From the NCBI GenBank assembly GCA_947647735.1, contig CANSLJ010000015.1:1-64000 (forward strand): a DNA stretch of 64,000 nucleotides. Direction: 5' to 3'. Positions within the stretch are counted from its first letter, which is position 1, and the number at the start of each line of letters is the position of its first letter. Position numbers and translations under genes: made by a program. The stretch is from an uncultured bacterium. GTDB taxonomy: Bacteria > Bacillota > Clostridia > Lachnospirales > Lachnospiraceae. The notes below the pieces were generated by a model. That model worked only from the letters and a program-made list of their open reading frames with translations, had not been told where the DNA came from and made no database searches. Of the stretch, positions 58,080-64,000 are shown one piece after another.

Positions 58080-59438
58080 TTATGTTGCTGCATTCATTTC
58101 CCGCCTCGCGAGCCATACGTAGGCGATCACGCAGATCACCACCGAAACCGCCGAACCGGTGACTGTTGCCAGCCCCATCGGAAACAGCGTCTCTGCAAAC
58201 AGTTTCGACGCAAGATAGGCCAGCGGAATCCGAGCACACACGATCGCGATCGCATTATGTATAAAGGAGAGCCCCGACATACCGCAGGCGCAGAAATACC
58301 CGCTGAAACAAAAATGTACTCCCGCAAACACGCAGTCCCAGACATACCCTCTCAGGTACTGCCCGCCGAGGCGCATCACCTCCGGCTCGCTCCGGAAAAT
58401 GCTGACTACAGGCTCCGCATAAAACTGCATGAGCAGCGCAGACACCGTCCCAAAAACAACCGCCGTGAGCATCGCATACTTCAGCGTCTGTTTTGCCCGC
58501 TCCTTCTTTCCTGCGCCGATATTCTGTGCCGCCAGCGCAGACACCGAAGAAAGCAGGGAGGAAGGCACGAGGAACAAAATACCGATGATCTTCTCCACGA
58601 CACCTACCGCCGCCGCATCAAAAAGCCCCCTCTTATTGGCAATGATCGTGATCAGCAGAAAGGATATCTGAATAAAGCCGTCCTGCACCGCCACCGGCAC
58701 GCCGATCGAAAGCAGCTTTCCCATCACTGCACGCTGGGGTTTAAAATCTCCCGATACCAGCCGGATATGCTGCATACTGCTGTCCGTCTTAATTCGAAAC
58801 AGTGCAACAGCCACACTGATGGTCTGAGCCAGGGTTGTCCCCAGCGCCGCTCCGGCAGCTCCCATGCCCATCCTGCCGATAAAAATATAATCCAGCACAA
58901 TATTGGCCGCGCATGCCACCGCAATAAAATACATGGGACTCTTGGAATCCCCCATCCCCCGGAAAATGGAACTGATGATATTATAAGCGGTAATAAAAGG
59001 AATCCCGATAAAACAGATCGTCAGATAAGAGACCGTACTGCTTACCGCCTCCGCCGGCGTGGACATCACTGTCACAATAGGATGGATGCACAAAGTAAGC
59101 ACCACCGCCGCCGCCACTGATAAACTTAAAAACAATGTCACCGTATTTCCGATCGTCACAAGCACCTGCTTTTCATTCTTTGCCCCGGTCTCATGCCCGA
59201 TGGAAACAGTAGTCCCCATGGCAAGCCCTACTATCATCACCGTGATCATATGCATGATCTGACTCCCGATGGACACAGCCGTGGTACTCTCCACCGCATT
59301 GAACTGTCCCACGATATACAGATCCGCCATCCCGTACAGCGTCTGTAAAAAATAAGACAGAAAATAGGGCAGGGAAAAAGCGAGCAGTGTATGAAATACA
59401 TTTCCTGTTGTCAAGTCTTTTGTGAGTCCTTTTTTCAT
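58080..59438 (-). CDS. MATE family efflux transporter (second)
   Basis: A 452-residue twelve-helix MATE exporter. N-terminal lobe: TKDLTTGNVFHTLLAFSLPY, QTLYGMADLYIVGQFN; MGTTVSIGHETGAKNEKQV between helices; second lobe with GVPVAVQDGFIQISFLLI and GAGKKERAKQTLK. Its sequence differs clearly from the MATE protein at 33812, so they are not recent duplicates. ATG 59438 is preferred, with AAGGACGACAGAGA upstream; the frame is open to 59459. Substrate unknown. Confidence 0.9.
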   Translation of the reverse strand: MKKGLTKDLTTGNVFHTLLAFSLPYFLSYFLQTLYGMADLYIVGQFNAVESTTAVSIGSQIMHMITVMIVGLAMGTTVSIGHETGAKNEKQVLVTIGNTVTLFLSLSVAAAVVLTLCIHPIVTVMSTPAEAVSSTVSYLTICFIGIPFITAYNIISSIFRGMGDSKSPMYFIAVACAANIVLDYIFIGRMGMGAAGAALGTTLAQTISVAVALFRIKTDSSMQHIRLVSGDFKPQRAVMGKLLSIGVPVAVQDGFIQISFLLITIIANKRGLFDAAAVGVVEKIIGILFLVPSSLLSSVSALAAQNIGAGKKERAKQTLKYAMLTAVVFGTVSALLMQFYAEPVVSIFRSEPEVMRLGGQYLRGYVWDCVFAGVHFCFSGYFCACGMSGLSFIHNAIAIVCARIPLAYLASKLFAETLFPMGLATVTGSAVSVVICVIAYVWLARREMNAAT

Positions 59439-59523
59439 TCTCTGTCGTCCTTCTTCCAAATATATTTTGTTCTGTCATCTTTCATACCGAGAATCCCCCC
59501 ATGTACCATACAGCCTTTATGAT

Positions 59524-60282
59524 TCATTTTCCGGCAATGATCAGATATCGATGAATCGTGCCTCCCACCTTTCCATCCCTTTCTATCATCTCCTGCATGT
59601 TCAACAGCTGTTCAAAACATCCATCCACAGAAAAACCCGGGAACTCCCACTCAATGACATGCGCAAACCAGACAAAAGCCCCTACATCGTAAAACGTTAT
59701 AGGGCGGTATGCCTCCTCTGCCTTTAAAATCCGAAAACCTGCTTTCTCAAAATTTTTACGCTGCTCCTCCAGATTCAGATGTGGAAACGGCTTCTCTGTT
59801 CCCGGCAGCACCATCTCCACCAGATCCCGGTCATTGTCCCCGCCTACCTGCTCTGTAATAAATATGCCGTCATGACGCAATAATCTGTATAACTCCCCTG
59901 CGTCAAAACTGCCGTGCCTGTTGATGATCAGGTCAAACGCCCTATCCTCAAACGGAACCTTCGACGGATCATCGCATTCTTTAAAATGAATGCCCAGCGA
60001 AAGCAATTTGTCTCTGCACAGCCTGATATTAGGCGGATACCCTTCTGTTGCAGAAGTCTTATTATACGGATGGTGCAGTGACAGTAAGAACTCTCCGCCC
60101 CCTGTATCATAATCCATAATATCCATGTCACATTTTAAATACTGCCTGACCAGTCTCTCATAATCCCACGGCAGATCCTTTTCTTCCTCATACCGCTCAT
60201 TGATATGCGAAAAATCCCAGCCATGAATATGTGCTGATTCCTCTTCCTGTTTCCAGATCTTCCTTAAATATTCCTTATCCAT
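59524..60282 (-). CDS. Class I SAM-dependent methyltransferase
   Basis: A 252-residue methyltransferase with motif I MDYDTGGGEFLLSL (SAM-binding glycine-rich loop), an acidic strand end ATEGYPPNIRLCRDKL, motif II-like VPFEDRAFDLIINRHGSFD and LLRHDGIFITEQVGG. Acceptor unknown: family members act on small molecules, rRNA or tRNA. Start near GGAATGAGAGATT. Single gene among other accessory genes. Confidence 0.85.
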   Translation of the reverse strand: MDKEYLRKIWKQEEESAHIHGWDFSHINERYEEEKDLPWDYERLVRQYLKCDMDIMDYDTGGGEFLLSLHHPYNKTSATEGYPPNIRLCRDKLLSLGIHFKECDDPSKVPFEDRAFDLIINRHGSFDAGELYRLLRHDGIFITEQVGGDNDRDLVEMVLPGTEKPFPHLNLEEQRKNFEKAGFRILKAEEAYRPITFYDVGAFVWFAHVIEWEFPGFSVDGCFEQLLNMQEMIERDGKVGGTIHRYLIIAGK

Positions 60283-60356
60283 AATCTCTCATTCCAAGTT
60301 TTTATTCCCAGCTTCTGATGATAACACATGAAAGATAAGCTAAAATATTTCCATCC

Positions 60357-60773
60357 TCAAAGCACCTTCCTCATAAACATTTCCATCGCCTGCTTAAGCG
60401 GCGTCCCGTTCAGCAGAAGCGCTCCGCACTCTGCATACCCTGCCTTCCGATAAAAGTGCTGGGCATCCTCATCCACCTGTGTCGATATCAGAACCATTTG
60501 ATATCCCTGATCCCTCATATCCGCTTCCCAAAACTTCATTGCCTCCGCTCCAATACCTTTATTCCTGTATGCCTCTTTCACATAAATAAGATTCAGAAAA
60601 GGAAGACGATCCCACAAAACAGAATAATGCATCAGCCCTGCCCGCTGAGAGCCTTCCCATATAATATATCCCGTTTTATCATGTACACGATTCTCATATT
60701 GCCGGGCATTTACATGAGGATCGATTTCCAGCACAAAATCTTTGTCTTCTGTCTGCATGTACTTTAAATTCAT
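60357..60773 (-). CDS. GNAT family N-acetyltransferase
   Basis: A 138-residue compact acetyltransferase. Begins MNLKYMQTEDKDFVLEIDPH; CoA-binding strand and loop LNLIYVKEAYRNKGIGAEAM; final VDEDAQHFYRKAGYAECGAL. ATG 60773 has AAGGGTGATAAA; the open frame goes to 60809 but lacks a site there. The acceptor is unknown. Confidence 0.85.
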   Translation of the reverse strand: MNLKYMQTEDKDFVLEIDPHVNARQYENRVHDKTGYIIWEGSQRAGLMHYSVLWDRLPFLNLIYVKEAYRNKGIGAEAMKFWEADMRDQGYQMVLISTQVDEDAQHFYRKAGYAECGALLLNGTPLKQAMEMFMRKVL

Positions 60774-60827
60774 TTTATCACCCTTACGATTTTCAACTTC
60801 CCTTTTCAAAACCGAATTTTTATCCCC

Positions 60828-61382
60828 TTACCTGCAGCAGTCGCACTCTTTTCCATGTCCGTCAATCATCCCGATCGCCTGTAAATAGGAATATATAATG
60901 GTTGAACCAACGAATTTCATTCCCCTCTTCTTCAGGTCTTTTGATATCCTGTCCGACAACGGTGATGTGGTCCTCAGGGAATACTCTTCTTTTACTATCT
61001 TCCCGTCAGTAAAACTCCATATGTAGGAATCAAATGAGCCGAACTCCTGTTGAATCTGTTTAAATACAATGCTGTTTGTGATGCCGGCTTTCACCTTTAA
61101 CCTGTTCCTGATGATGGATGGATCCGCAAGCAGTTCCTCCTGCTTCTTCTCATCATAGGAGATCACTTTGTCAATGTCAAACCCATCAAAGGCATTTCTG
61201 AATCCCTGCCGTTTATTTAACACGCATTCCCAGGACAGTCCGGCCTGAAAACACTCCAATATCAACAGCTCATATAAAGCACGATCATCATGACAAGGAA
61301 CGCCCCATTCAGTATCATGATATTTTATATATAAGGGATTTTTCATATTAACCCATGCACATCTGTTTATAATTTCCCCCAT
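60828..61382 (-). CDS. tag: DNA-3-methyladenine glycosylase I
   Basis: A 184-residue base-excision repair enzyme removing 3-methyladenine. Family motifs: CAWVNMKNPLYIKYHDTEWG, CHDDRALYELLILECFQAGL, SWECVLNKRQGFRNAFDGFD, and the zinc ligands with the terminal ECDCCR. ATG 61382 follows AAGGAGAATAC; the open frame to 61430 is not needed. Full length. Confidence 0.93.
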   Translation of the reverse strand: MGEIINRCAWVNMKNPLYIKYHDTEWGVPCHDDRALYELLILECFQAGLSWECVLNKRQGFRNAFDGFDIDKVISYDEKKQEELLADPSIIRNRLKVKAGITNSIVFKQIQQEFGSFDSYIWSFTDGKIVKEEYSLRTTSPLSDRISKDLKKRGMKFVGSTIIYSYLQAIGMIDGHGKECDCCR

Positions 61383-61467
61383 GTATTCTCCTTCACGCTT
61401 CTCAATCCGCTGCATGTGCAGCAAATCCAATAAAACAAATTCTTTTTATCTATAGGCAACTTCTATT

Positions 61468-62139
61468 TTACTTTTTAGCCTTTCCCGCCAGCCGGTAACT
61501 CTCGTCTATCCCCTCACAGAGTTCCTGATCTGATATACCGCCGTCAAGAATTATGGTGTACCAGCTTTTTTTATTCATATGCCAGCCGGGAAAATAACCT
61601 TCCTGTGATAACACCTCTTCCATTTTTTCCGGCTCACAACGAAGATCGATAATCTCGGCAATATTGCTGTCATCAAGCCCCAGCTTATTTCTTTGAACGG
61701 TTAAAAGGGCGGCATACCATTTTTGATTATCCTTTCTCCGCCAGACCGCATTATCCGGAAATCTTGTCCAGAGATATTCCAGTTCATCCCCATAGGTTTC
61801 TCTGACATATTCCATGATCATTTGCGCCTGTGCAGTCTTGAATACCGAAGGTTCATAGCACTGCTCTGCGATATCGGAAAGGACTGCTTCTATGGCAGTT
61901 CTGATTTCACCGACATAGCTGCCGACTGTATTTGTCTTATAAAGAACGTATTCTTCGCCATTTTCCTTTTCGATGAGCGATGTCTCAACAGTACCTTTTC
62001 TATCGATCGTGATACTCAAAACAAAGCTTCCTGACAGGATATCTGTGATATATCTTAGCAGTTCATTTTCCTGCCTGAATCCATATGCAGTAAGCTTGTC
62101 TGGAACTGCCTTCTTTCTCAGAAATATATTTTCAAACAT
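61468..62139 (-). CDS. MmcQ/YjbR family protein
   Basis: A 223-residue protein. The second half (110-223) is the MmcQ/YjbR double-wing fold: YLWTRFPDNAVWRRKDNQKW, LGLDDSNIAEIIDLRCEPE, GYFPGWHMNKKSWYTIILDG and a C-terminal helix. The first half (FENIFLRKKAVPDKLTAYGF, then VLSITIDRKGTVETSLIEKE) is an extra domain also seen in longer members. Role unknown; YjbR is described as a DNA-binding-like fold. Start behind GAGGACAAAAA. Confidence 0.82.
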   Translation of the reverse strand: MFENIFLRKKAVPDKLTAYGFRQENELLRYITDILSGSFVLSITIDRKGTVETSLIEKENGEEYVLYKTNTVGSYVGEIRTAIEAVLSDIAEQCYEPSVFKTAQAQMIMEYVRETYGDELEYLWTRFPDNAVWRRKDNQKWYAALLTVQRNKLGLDDSNIAEIIDLRCEPEKMEEVLSQEGYFPGWHMNKKSWYTIILDGGISDQELCEGIDESYRLAGKAKK

Positions 62140-62184
62140 TTTTTGTCCTCATCCCGACTGCCTCATATATTATACTGCTGTTTC

Positions 62185-62805
62185 CTAATCAAATAACGTC
62201 TCCCAGTTTTCTGCATGCATTGCCTTAAAACACATCTTTATCTGCTCTCTGTTGTTTTTTTCTTCCGCCAGACGGGGTAACTCATTGATTCCAAAATAAT
62301 CATAGCCCGTGGTCTCGATATTGGGAACAAACACTCCACCGACCACCTCACACTGCAAAAATATTTTACATACTTTGTAGGCATAAACGGGCAGATTATG
62401 CTTTTCCCTGTCCTGAACCGCAATAATCCGTTTTACCCTGACGTCCAGTCCCGCTTCTTCCTTTACCTCTTTTATAGTGTTCTCCTCAACAGAGGTATTT
62501 ACATCAACCCAACCGCCCGGCAACGCCCATGTGCCGTTTGTTTCATGCACAAGCAATATCCTGCCCTCTTTAAAGATTGCTGCTCTTGTATCTATTTTGG
62601 GCGTCTGATATCCAAAATCCGTACAAAATATATCCTTCACCTTTTCGAACGGAATCTCCGATTGATAGCTGAGCATTTCTGCTGATATCTCTCTGATTCG
62701 TTCATATCTCTCCAGTTCATACCTGTCTTTGCAATAAAATAATCCCGCCTGTGCCAGACTTTGAAGTTCCACCGCCCACTGCAGCCACTTTTCGTTTTTG
62801 TCCAT
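62185..62805 (-). CDS. Nudix hydrolase
   Basis: A 206-residue pyrophosphohydrolase with an N-terminal helical extension (about 1-65, WAVELQSLAQAGLFYCKD, the NUDIX-associated helical domain) and the Nudix core: ALPGGWVDVNTSVEENTIKE followed by VKEEAGLDV. The usual REuxEE has lysine for arginine (KEVKEEAG); both metal glutamates are kept, so activity is likely. Substrate probably a nucleoside-diphosphate derivative, unproven. Confidence 0.87.
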   Translation of the reverse strand: MDKNEKWLQWAVELQSLAQAGLFYCKDRYELERYERIREISAEMLSYQSEIPFEKVKDIFCTDFGYQTPKIDTRAAIFKEGRILLVHETNGTWALPGGWVDVNTSVEENTIKEVKEEAGLDVRVKRIIAVQDREKHNLPVYAYKVCKIFLQCEVVGGVFVPNIETTGYDYFGINELPRLAEEKNNREQIKMCFKAMHAENWETLFD

Positions 62806-62822
62806 AACAACATTCTCTCAAA

Positions 62823-63299
62823 TCATATCTTCTCAAATTCTGCCAGTTCCATCTCGTTGTCCATTTTTATAAAACCGTATTTTTCATATAAGGGACGCCC
62901 CATATCCGTCGCTTCCAGAGAAATACTCGTAATGCCCCTTTCTTTTGCGTGAGTGACCAGCATATCCAGCATCTTATATGCGATTCCTTTTCTTCTGTAT
63001 TCGGGCCTCGTGTACATGTTCATGATATACGCCTTGTTTCCGCTTGGATTATGATAAGTCGGCATCACCTGATAAAAACTGACTCCTCCGGCACCCACAA
63101 AATGACTTCCATCAAAAATCAGATATGCGATATGCGTATCCTCCTGAAGCGACTTTTTATAATAATGATAAGACTGCTCTCTCACCTCACTCATATCGGT
63201 ATCATCAGATAATTTGTTGGCGGCTTTCAATACCTCTATTCTCGTTTCTGTCAATAAATCTATATCTTCAATTGTTGCTCTTCTGTATACCAACTGCAT
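62823..63299 (-). CDS. GNAT family N-acetyltransferase
   Basis: A 158-residue acetyltransferase. N-terminal YRRATIEDIDLLTETRIEVL, AYLIFDGSHFVGAGGVSFYQ, central AYIMNMYTRPEYRRKGIAYK (the R-R-K-G-I-A CoA loop) and SISLEATDMGRPLYEKYGF. Distinct from the two other GNAT proteins in the window. Start behind GGGAGGAATTTAA. Confidence 0.87.
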   Translation of the reverse strand: MQLVYRRATIEDIDLLTETRIEVLKAANKLSDDTDMSEVREQSYHYYKKSLQEDTHIAYLIFDGSHFVGAGGVSFYQVMPTYHNPSGNKAYIMNMYTRPEYRRKGIAYKMLDMLVTHAKERGITSISLEATDMGRPLYEKYGFIKMDNEMELAEFEKI

Positions 63300-63333
63300 T
63301 TAAATTCCTCCCGGAAAGGGATTTCAATTTTAT

Positions 63334-63870
63334 TTAATCTACCACTATTTCCCTGATATCTCTTGTTTCATTATCAATAGAACTGATTTCCACTGATAAA
63401 TGCCGACTGTCTCCCCATGATAAATCGCTGATATATTCTGATTCTGATAAATCCAGATTAGCGAGAAGATCTCCATCATAATCATATATTTCAGACCAGA
63501 GAGTATAAGCCGCCGTAGAAATGTCATCATCTCTCCATGTCAGATTAGCACCCTCAATATCCTTTACAAATGTTTCTGTCTTCGTATCAAAGATACCATA
63601 ATAACCATTGTCAGGTCCAATGTGTCCTTCTACCACAATGGCACTGCCCGCTGTGATTTCTGCCATAAACGCATTGACATCAGGATTTCGTTCCTGCAGA
63701 TCATATTCTTTATTATTGTAGGTAAAGATCACACCGGAAGTAATTTCATTTGTTGTATTGACAAACGCTTCATCCGGCGATGCAGCAGTATCTGCCGAGG
63801 AATATGCACCGCAGGCAGAAAGAAGTCCACTAAGAATAACGGGCAGCCAAATCTTTTTATTGAAAATCAT
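63334..63870 (-). CDS. Hypothetical lipoprotein
   Basis: A 178-residue exported protein with signal peptide (MIFNKKIWLPVILSGLLSAC) and lipobox LLSAC, an acidic serine/threonine-rich linker, then a beta-rich domain (VIFTYNNKEYDLQERNP, GYYGIFDTKTETF). No family recognised. ATG 63870 follows GGGAGGTATCTT; the open frame reaches 63891. Confidence 0.75.
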   Translation of the reverse strand: MIFNKKIWLPVILSGLLSACGAYSSADTAASPDEAFVNTTNEITSGVIFTYNNKEYDLQERNPDVNAFMAEITAGSAIVVEGHIGPDNGYYGIFDTKTETFVKDIEGANLTWRDDDISTAAYTLWSEIYDYDGDLLANLDLSESEYISDLSWGDSRHLSVEISSIDNETRDIREIVVD

Positions 63871-63917
63871 AAGATACCTCCCAAGCATCAAAAAAAGTGT
63901 GATTTTTTAATAAATCA

Positions 63918-64000
63918 TTATCCTTTTGCATTTTTCTCCTTTTTCAGATTAACTTCCCGCCCCAGCATATCAGCCAGCTCCGCCCTCTGTCTCACAGTTC
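63918..64000 (-). CDS. C-terminal end of a gene running off the right edge
   Basis: An open minus-strand frame entering from the right, reading RQRAELADMLGREVNLKKEK and ending at a TAA at 63918-63920, 48 bases ahead of the lipoprotein start. Helical, charged C-terminus; too short to name. Confidence 0.45.
   Translation of the reverse strand, partial: TVRQRAELADMLGREVNLKKEKNAKG

Noticed and set aside
57591-59120. A 509-codon open frame on the plus strand opposite recU and the second MATE gene
   Set aside because: It lies wholly antisense to two clear genes, has a composition rich in H, R and C typical of a mirrored frame, and has no ribosome site or known motif.
1-64000. tRNA, rRNA, CRISPR array, transposase, prophage or plasmid origin
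   Set aside because: Scanned by eye for TTCGAATC-type T-arms, regularly spaced repeats, integrases, transposases and replication proteins; none found. A covariance-model search would be the decisive check for RNAs.

Overview
The window looks like chromosomal DNA of a gut-type anaerobic Clostridia, most likely a Lachnospiraceae member. Evidence: strong AGGAGG-type ribosome binding sites, frequent GTG/TTG starts, Firmicutes core genes and order (plsX-acpP-rnc-smc-ftsY, mecA, recU, coaE, short-form hisG with hisZ), a CD1871A-type CXXC microprotein, a 709-residue FtsA-like protein and a three-domain HisIE. The genus cannot be fixed by reading alone. I found no rRNA, tRNA, CRISPR array, transposase or integrase.

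Region 1 (1-6.6 kb, continuing to about 9.9 kb) is an accessory island, almost entirely minus strand. It is a string of small unrelated one-gene units (flavin-binding PNPOx-like protein, DUF6572, DUF2442, RhuM/Fic, ferredoxin tail, VOC dioxygenase, CPBP protease, SUKH protein, Fic, SdpI, SRPBCC). Many are broken, fused or present as second-copy fragments. Two nearly identical VOC genes lie 6.8 kb apart. The 5' end of a hypothetical gene at the left edge is a second copy of the gene next to the first VOC. A 20-bp element recurs directly behind three unrelated genes. A metal P-type ATPase with a divergent TetR regulator lies inside this stretch.

Region 2 (10-38.6 kb) is mostly housekeeping. Minus strand: MBL hydrolase, FtsA-like protein, coaE, YbaK, a Nim-type protein, polA, a zinc-finger anti-sigma-like protein and mecA. 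Then come pepD (+), a dipeptide epimerase (-) and a DUF819 membrane protein (+), a likely peptide-use cluster. YitT follows, then the long operon plsX-acpP-rnc-smc-FakA-like domain-ftsY-ilvA. On the plus strand there is a redox trio (TlpA lipoprotein, 45-residue CXXC membrane protein, polyferredoxin), then MATE, response regulator, ABC ATPase and permease, and sensor kinase (a bacitracin/lantibiotic-type stress module).

Region 3 (38.6-49 kb): a short Na/Pi cotransporter and a PhoP/PhoR-like two-component system share a three-box, 11-bp-phased operator. Next are a lipoprotein, a truncated AraC/GyrI gene, and an alpha-galactosidase/LacI/cellobiose-2-epimerase operon with a perfect palindrome over its promoter.

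Region 4 (49-57.6 kb): histidine biosynthesis operon hisZ-hisG-hisD-hisB-hisIE with its own promoter and terminator, interrupted by ankyrin, DUF4261 and GNAT genes. The hisG start is repeated three times in tandem, making two overlapping micro-ORFs between hisZ and hisG. HisIE carries a HisF-like N-terminal domain that has lost its catalytic aspartates.

Region 5 (57.5-64 kb): recU, MATE, methyltransferase, GNATs, tag, MmcQ/YjbR, Nudix, a lipoprotein and a gene running off the right edge. All are minus strand.
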